A stretch of DNA of 64,000 nucleotides from contig CAILAC010000017.1 in assembly GCA_903832055.1 (NCBI GenBank), positions 1 through 64,000 of the forward strand, read 5' to 3'. Positions within the stretch are counted from its first letter, which is position 1. Each line of letters begins with the position of its first letter. Under the pieces are notes generated by a model. It saw only the letters and a list, made by a program, of their open reading frames with translations, was not told the origin of the DNA and did not search any database. The position numbers and the translations under genes are program-made. This document shows positions 63,696 through 64,000 of this stretch, one piece after another. The DNA is from an uncultured Acidobacteriota bacterium (lineage in GTDB: Bacteria > Acidobacteriota > Terriglobia > Terriglobales > Acidobacteriaceae).

Positions 63696-64000
63696 CTAAA
63701 GACCCTGGGCCCCCTGGATGTTCAACTCGCGAGCGATGATGTTCATGTCCTTGTCGCCGCGACCAGAGAGGTTGACTACTAGTATGTCATGGGAGGCCAT
63801 GCCGGGCGCAATTCTCATACATTCAGCGACGGCATGCGCGGATTCCAGAGCTGGCAAGATTCCTTCGGTCCGAGCCAGCTTCACCACCGCTTCAAGTACA
63901 TGGGCATCGTCGGCAGAGACATATTCGGCACGCCCGCAATCATGCAATGCCGCATGTTCCGGACCCACCGTGGCGTAATCGAGACCGGCCGACACTGAGT
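63696..64000 (-). CDS. trpB: Tryptophan synthase beta subunit, C-terminal part only
   Basis: The last 100 codons of trpB; the rest lies beyond the right edge. [59 protein letters not shown] and [16 protein letters not shown] are typical of the C-terminus, including the SGRGDKD segment near the cofactor. The frame is open to base 64000. It is the first visible gene of the trpB-trpA-aroQ-aroF-tyrA operon. One usual Pro is Ala (DYATVGP instead of DYPGVGP). Confidence 0.95.
   Translation of the reverse strand, partial: SVSAGLDYATVGPEHAALHDCGRAEYVSADDAHVLEAVVKLARTEGILPALESAHAVAECMRIAPGMASHDILVVNLSGRGDKDMNIIARELNIQGAQGL

Overview
The window looks like chromosomal DNA of an Acidobacteriota member, probably a subdivision 1 / Acidobacteriaceae relative. 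This is inferred from the gene repertoire: a CRTAC/ASPIC-UnbV protein, a peroxiredoxin-like protein, RsbU-type SpoIIE phosphatases with membrane sensors, a DUF3857-transglutaminase-TPR giant, an HpnI-like glycosyltransferase, IorAB and a GH3 glucosidase. No rRNA was seen that could settle it. Coding density is high and there is no CRISPR array or insertion sequence. The only mobile-element trace is an integrase at the left edge, next to an initiator tRNA gene.

Layout. 1-0.9 kb: 3' part of a tyrosine integrase, then tRNA-fMet on the minus strand. 1-19 kb: peroxiredoxin-like protein and ffh (minus), GH3 glucosidase and a Tat-exported oxidoreductase (plus), an aspartyl-protease/TPR protein, a serine hydrolase, a three-gene SpoIIE/sensor group (minus), a beta-carbonic anhydrase, an MBL-fold hydrolase, a collapsed toxin-antitoxin locus and dnaK. 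19-25 kb: lipoprotein, dnaJ and hspR (heat-shock module), an ABA4-like and a second membrane protein divergent from a TetR regulator, and an HpnI-like glycosyltransferase. 25-46 kb: GT39 transferase, Ppx/GppA, SixA, aminotransferase, CRTAC protein, HD-GYP protein, IorAB, RbfA, a NrnA-like DHH phosphoesterase, the DUF3857 protein and a thiolase.

46.4-58.6 kb is the most interesting region. It holds a monoheme cytochrome, two membrane-anchored TPR paralogues, a tetraheme cytochrome, a SurA/PpiC-type foldase, an outer-membrane beta-barrel, an NHL protein, an 11-heme cytochrome (plus one CX3CH motif), a 16-heme cytochrome and a second NHL protein. The genes from the barrel to the last NHL protein run in one direction with overlapping or nearly touching ends. 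I read it as a porin-cytochrome conduit for electron transfer across the outer membrane, with two NHL propellers as unusual partners. Two TGAC-N4-GTCA palindromes of CRP/FNR shape sit in its divergent control region.

58.7-64 kb: tRNA-Cys and tRNA-Gly, a LolD/MacB-type ATPase, a UPF0303 protein and an aromatic amino-acid operon read on the minus strand as trpB-trpA-aroQ-aroF-tyrA.

At chromosome scale, the plus strand is C-rich from about 1 to 19 kb and G-rich from about 19.1 to 64 kb, whatever the gene orientation. The switch lies just after dnaK and is the polarity expected at a replication origin, although no dnaA gene or DnaA-box cluster is visible.
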